Shown one piece after another: positions 12,625-15,169 of a stretch of DNA of 15,169 bases; positions within the stretch are counted from its first letter, which is position 1; each line of letters begins with the position of its first letter. The notes below the pieces were generated by a model. The model ran no database searches, was not told the DNA's origin, and worked only from the letters and a program-made list of their open reading frames with translations. A program made the position numbers and the translations under genes. Source of the DNA: an uncultured Ruminococcus sp. (GTDB taxonomy: Bacteria; Bacillota; Clostridia; Oscillospirales; Ruminococcaceae); contig CABQIF010000044.1 of the NCBI GenBank assembly GCA_902464115.1, positions 1 to 15,169 of the forward strand. The letters are read 5' to 3'.

Positions 12625-15169
12625 AGAAGATAACGAAAATCATTTCTTTTTGTGCTGCAATCACGATGGCAGCCACTGCTGTTCCAGCCTCTTCGTTAAT
12701 GATGGCAAAAGCAGCAGATGAGTTGGAATTTTCTGTCAACCATGGGGAAATCATTGAAGCACACCCAGGGGATGCTATAGAAATTCCGCTGTATATGCAG
12801 GCAACCGGAGATACCGAAGGTATTACGATTGCATTTAGAACAACAGGCACAGGTGCTGCGACCAAGTCACTGTTGAATGCAGTGATAGAAAATCCGGATA
12901 AATATCCTGAATATAGTGCAGGAAATACTTATCAGGGATGCGATCAGTCGAAGCCATTTTTTGATGTCGGCAAATGGAGTGAAAGCCCGAAGGCTTTGAG
13001 TTGGGGTGTTCCGGCAAGTCAGGGCAAGGTTGTAAAGGCAGAGGATGTTTCCAATGATGAAGCATTCCTGACCTTGTATTACAATCTTCCAGATGCAGAA
13101 ACAGTAAAGAAATGTGCAGCAGCAGGTGACTTGCAAATCAGTAAAGATGGTACTTATTATGACTTCCCGCTGGAAATTGATACGGAAGGTGAAAACAGCA
13201 AGGAAGGTAAATTGTTTGCTTGGGCTGGTACAGGCGGCGTTCGTTATAATGAACAGCTGACAGAAGGCGAAAACCTATTGAACACCTATCTTCGTGTTTA
13301 TGTCAGTGATGTAACCACCACCACAACCACAGAAGCAACAACGACTACCACAACCACTACAGCAGCCGCTACTACAACTTCTGCAACAACCACGACACAG
13401 GTAACGAAGCCAGATTCGAACGCTCCGCAGATTAACATCAACAAGAGCGATGCAGATACTCAGAATAAGATTTTCGTAACACCGGAGCAGAAATATGCAG
13501 AAATTCCGTTGTATATGAAGAATGCAGTGGATACCAGCGGTTTGACATTTGCTTTTAAGTCAACCGATGAAGGTGCAGCAACCAAGGCTCTGTTGAATGC
13601 AAATGCAGATACTTATCAGAGCATTGATTCAGCTGCTGTATTTAATTCATTGGGAAATTGGAAAGAAGCTCCAACCACTTTGAGTTGGGGTATTGCAGCA
13701 GCTGGCAGTAACTATGCAAAGGCAAGCGATATTTCAGAAGATAATCCGTTCTTGACGCTGTATTACAACATTCCGGATGAAGAAACTGTAAAGAACATTG
13801 CAACCGATAACCAATTGGAACTGAAGCATATCAATAACGACAATGGTGAAGAGATTGCTTATTACGAATTCCCGTTGATATTTGATGTAGGACGAAAGAA
13901 CAGCAAGGAAGGCGATGTTGTTTCTTGGGCTGGCTTGAATGATACACATGTTGAAAATGCACAGTACTATGGCAGCAGCATTTGTGTTCAGGTTAGCGAC
14001 AATAGTCCGGCAATCAAAGTAAACAAAGGCGAAAAGCTGTTCGTAAACGCTGGTGAACAGAACGTAGATATTCCGCTCAATATGTACAATGCACAGGATA
14101 CCGTTGGTATGACCCTTGCATTTAAGACCGATGAAGAAAATGCACCGATTAAGGAACTGTTGATTGACAACAAGGCTTTCATTGATTTCTATCCATTGGG
14201 TGCGTTTGAAAAACTGGGCACATGGCGAGGAAATGCAGACAAGTTTAGCTGGGGTATTCCAGCCACTGCTCCAAATGTTGCAAAAGCCAGCGATATTGCG
14301 GATGGAGAAGAATTCCTTTCTCTGTACTACAACATTCCGGATACCAGTAAAGTTGTTCGGATTGCTGAAAAGTACAACCTGCAGATTCAGCACGATGATG
14401 AACATGGCGATTACTATGAATTCCCGATGAACTTCGTTGGTAAGGATAAGCTGAACAGCAAGGACGGTTATCTTCTTGACTGGGTTGGCCCGAACGATTT
14501 CCGCATTCAGCCAAGTGCAACTTATGTGGGCGGTAAGATTTGTGTCGTTTTAAACGATGAAACCGATGCAAGAGTAGAAGTTTCCGGTGAAAAAACCACA
14601 GATGCAGATGGAAATACCACAAACTCTCGGAAGATTTTTGTAGAACCGGATCAGAAATATGCAGAAATTCCAGTAGAAGTATACAATGCAGAAGATACTT
14701 CTGGTATGTCACTGACCTTTGATACAAGCTGTGATGCTGCAGATCTGTTGAACGCTGGTGCATATCAGAACTTTGATTTTTCTGAAGCAATCAATGGCTT
14801 GGGCGTTGCAAGAGTAAACGAAAAGGAAATGCTTTGGGTAATTGCCGGTGCTGCTGGTGCAACAGTAAAGGCTGCTGATATGCCGGATGGTTCTGTTGTA
14901 TTCACTGCATATTATGACATTCCAGATGTAGAAACAGTTAAGGCATTGGCATATGAAAATGGTGTGGAAATTCAGTACGATGATGAACATGGTGCTTACT
15001 ATGCATTTCCGCTGAGCTTTGACCAGGATAAGAAGAACAACAAGGGCGGTAGTGCACTGGAATGGGTTGATGCAAATGATAGAGTCATTCATGCAGAATA
15101 TGTAGATGGCTGGGTTTGCGTAAAGGTTCCGTTAGAAACCACTACCACGACAACCACCACAACTACAAC
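12621..15169 (+). CDS. Large secreted protein with four cohesin-like repeats and Thr-rich linkers (partial, cut at right edge); candidate scaffoldin
   Basis: 849 codons are visible and the frame is open at the window end. Residues 1-31 are a signal peptide (MKKITK start, AKA end). Four repeats of about 190-200 residues follow, beginning at about 33, 265, 462 and 655. Each has a strand like EIPLYMKNAVDTSGLTFAF, then LSWGI, KASDI, FLTLYYNIPD, YYEFPL, NSKEG and a final ICVQVSD-type strand. The first and second are separated by a Thr-rich linker (232-259), and a new poly-Thr run starts at 840 as the window ends. The opening strand and FLTLYYNIPD resemble cohesin strands, and Thr linkers are common in ruminococcal scaffoldins, so dockerin binding is inferred. 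The modules are longer than typical cohesins (about 140), so another surface beta-sandwich is possible. ATG 12621 has AAAGGAAA upstream. No anchor or dockerin is visible. Confidence 0.8.
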   Translation, partial: MKKITKIISFCAAITMAATAVPASSLMMAKAADELEFSVNHGEIIEAHPGDAIEIPLYMQATGDTEGITIAFRTTGTGAATKSLLNAVIENPDKYPEYSAGNTYQGCDQSKPFFDVGKWSESPKALSWGVPASQGKVVKAEDVSNDEAFLTLYYNLPDAETVKKCAAAGDLQISKDGTYYDFPLEIDTEGENSKEGKLFAWAGTGGVRYNEQLTEGENLLNTYLRVYVSDVTTTTTTEATTTTTTTTAAATTTSATTTTQVTKPDSNAPQININKSDADTQNKIFVTPEQKYAEIPLYMKNAVDTSGLTFAFKSTDEGAATKALLNANADTYQSIDSAAVFNSLGNWKEAPTTLSWGIAAAGSNYAKASDISEDNPFLTLYYNIPDEETVKNIATDNQLELKHINNDNGEEIAYYEFPLIFDVGRKNSKEGDVVSWAGLNDTHVENAQYYGSSICVQVSDNSPAIKVNKGEKLFVNAGEQNVDIPLNMYNAQDTVGMTLAFKTDEENAPIKELLIDNKAFIDFYPLGAFEKLGTWRGNADKFSWGIPATAPNVAKASDIADGEEFLSLYYNIPDTSKVVRIAEKYNLQIQHDDEHGDYYEFPMNFVGKDKLNSKDGYLLDWVGPNDFRIQPSATYVGGKICVVLNDETDARVEVSGEKTTDADGNTTNSRKIFVEPDQKYAEIPVEVYNAEDTSGMSLTFDTSCDAADLLNAGAYQNFDFSEAINGLGVARVNEKEMLWVIAGAAGATVKAADMPDGSVVFTAYYDIPDVETVKALAYENGVEIQYDDEHGAYYAFPLSFDQDKKNNKGGSALEWVDANDRVIHAEYVDGWVCVKVPLETTTTTTTTTT
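13314..13397 (+). repeat. Thr-rich linker coding tract (ACN repeats)
   Basis: Codons 232-259 of the repeat protein are almost all ACN (Thr), with a few Ala, Glu and Ser. A second such tract begins at 15138 and runs to the window end with at least ten Thr codons. Mixed ACC/ACT/ACA/ACG use argues for protein-level selection rather than simple slippage of one codon. Confidence 0.9.

Noticed and set aside
13734..14405. Minus-strand frame of 223 codons antisense to the repeat protein
   Set aside because: The plus strand has a signal peptide and four related modules in frame; the antisense product is low-complexity and does not look like a real protein.

Overview
The window most likely comes from a fibrolytic, strictly anaerobic Ruminococcus-type Firmicute (Oscillospiraceae). 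The evidence is a secreted multi-enzyme with a type I dockerin, a tandem-repeat secreted protein with long threonine linkers of the kind seen in ruminococcal scaffoldins, a ferredoxin-type [FeFe]-hydrogenase, a Tyr T-box leader and strong AGGAGG-type ribosome binding sites. Species cannot be fixed from the sequence alone. I see no tRNA, rRNA, CRISPR array, insertion sequence or phage gene.

Layout, left to right. (1) 1-3737, minus strand: a very large cellulosomal enzyme, cut by the left edge, with the order signal peptide, CBM4-like module, Ig-like module, GH9, dockerin, GH16 lichenase, second GH16 lichenase. The two GH16 modules are almost identical at DNA level. (2) 3738-4995: a divergent promoter region with a long-spaced 11-bp inverted repeat, then an AraC-family regulator, a small single-span membrane protein and a strong shared terminator. 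(3) 4996-7137, minus: a degenerate relative of PEP synthase and rifampicin phosphotransferase that has lost the phosphocarrier histidine. (4) 7357-8954, plus: a consensus promoter and a single-subunit group B-like [FeFe]-hydrogenase. (5) 9048-9511, minus: a DUF2325 protein with a four-cysteine C-terminal cluster and two palindromes in its leader. (6) 9643-11190, minus: tyrS behind a complete tyrosine T-box. (7) 11199-12425, minus: a cation diffusion facilitator with the Asn-Asp-Asp-Asp site expected of manganese exporters. (8) 12426-15169, plus: a structured leader and a large secreted protein with four cohesin-like repeats, cut by the right edge.

How it may work together: both window edges carry secreted polysaccharide-degradation proteins. 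The dockerin enzyme on the left could dock on a cohesin scaffold, and the right-hand repeat protein is a candidate scaffold, though its repeats are too divergent for a firm cohesin call. The AraC regulator next to the GH9 gene is the obvious candidate for its control. The hydrogenase would dispose of reductant from sugar fermentation. tyrS, the CDF exporter and the DUF2325 gene are housekeeping or metal-related genes between them.
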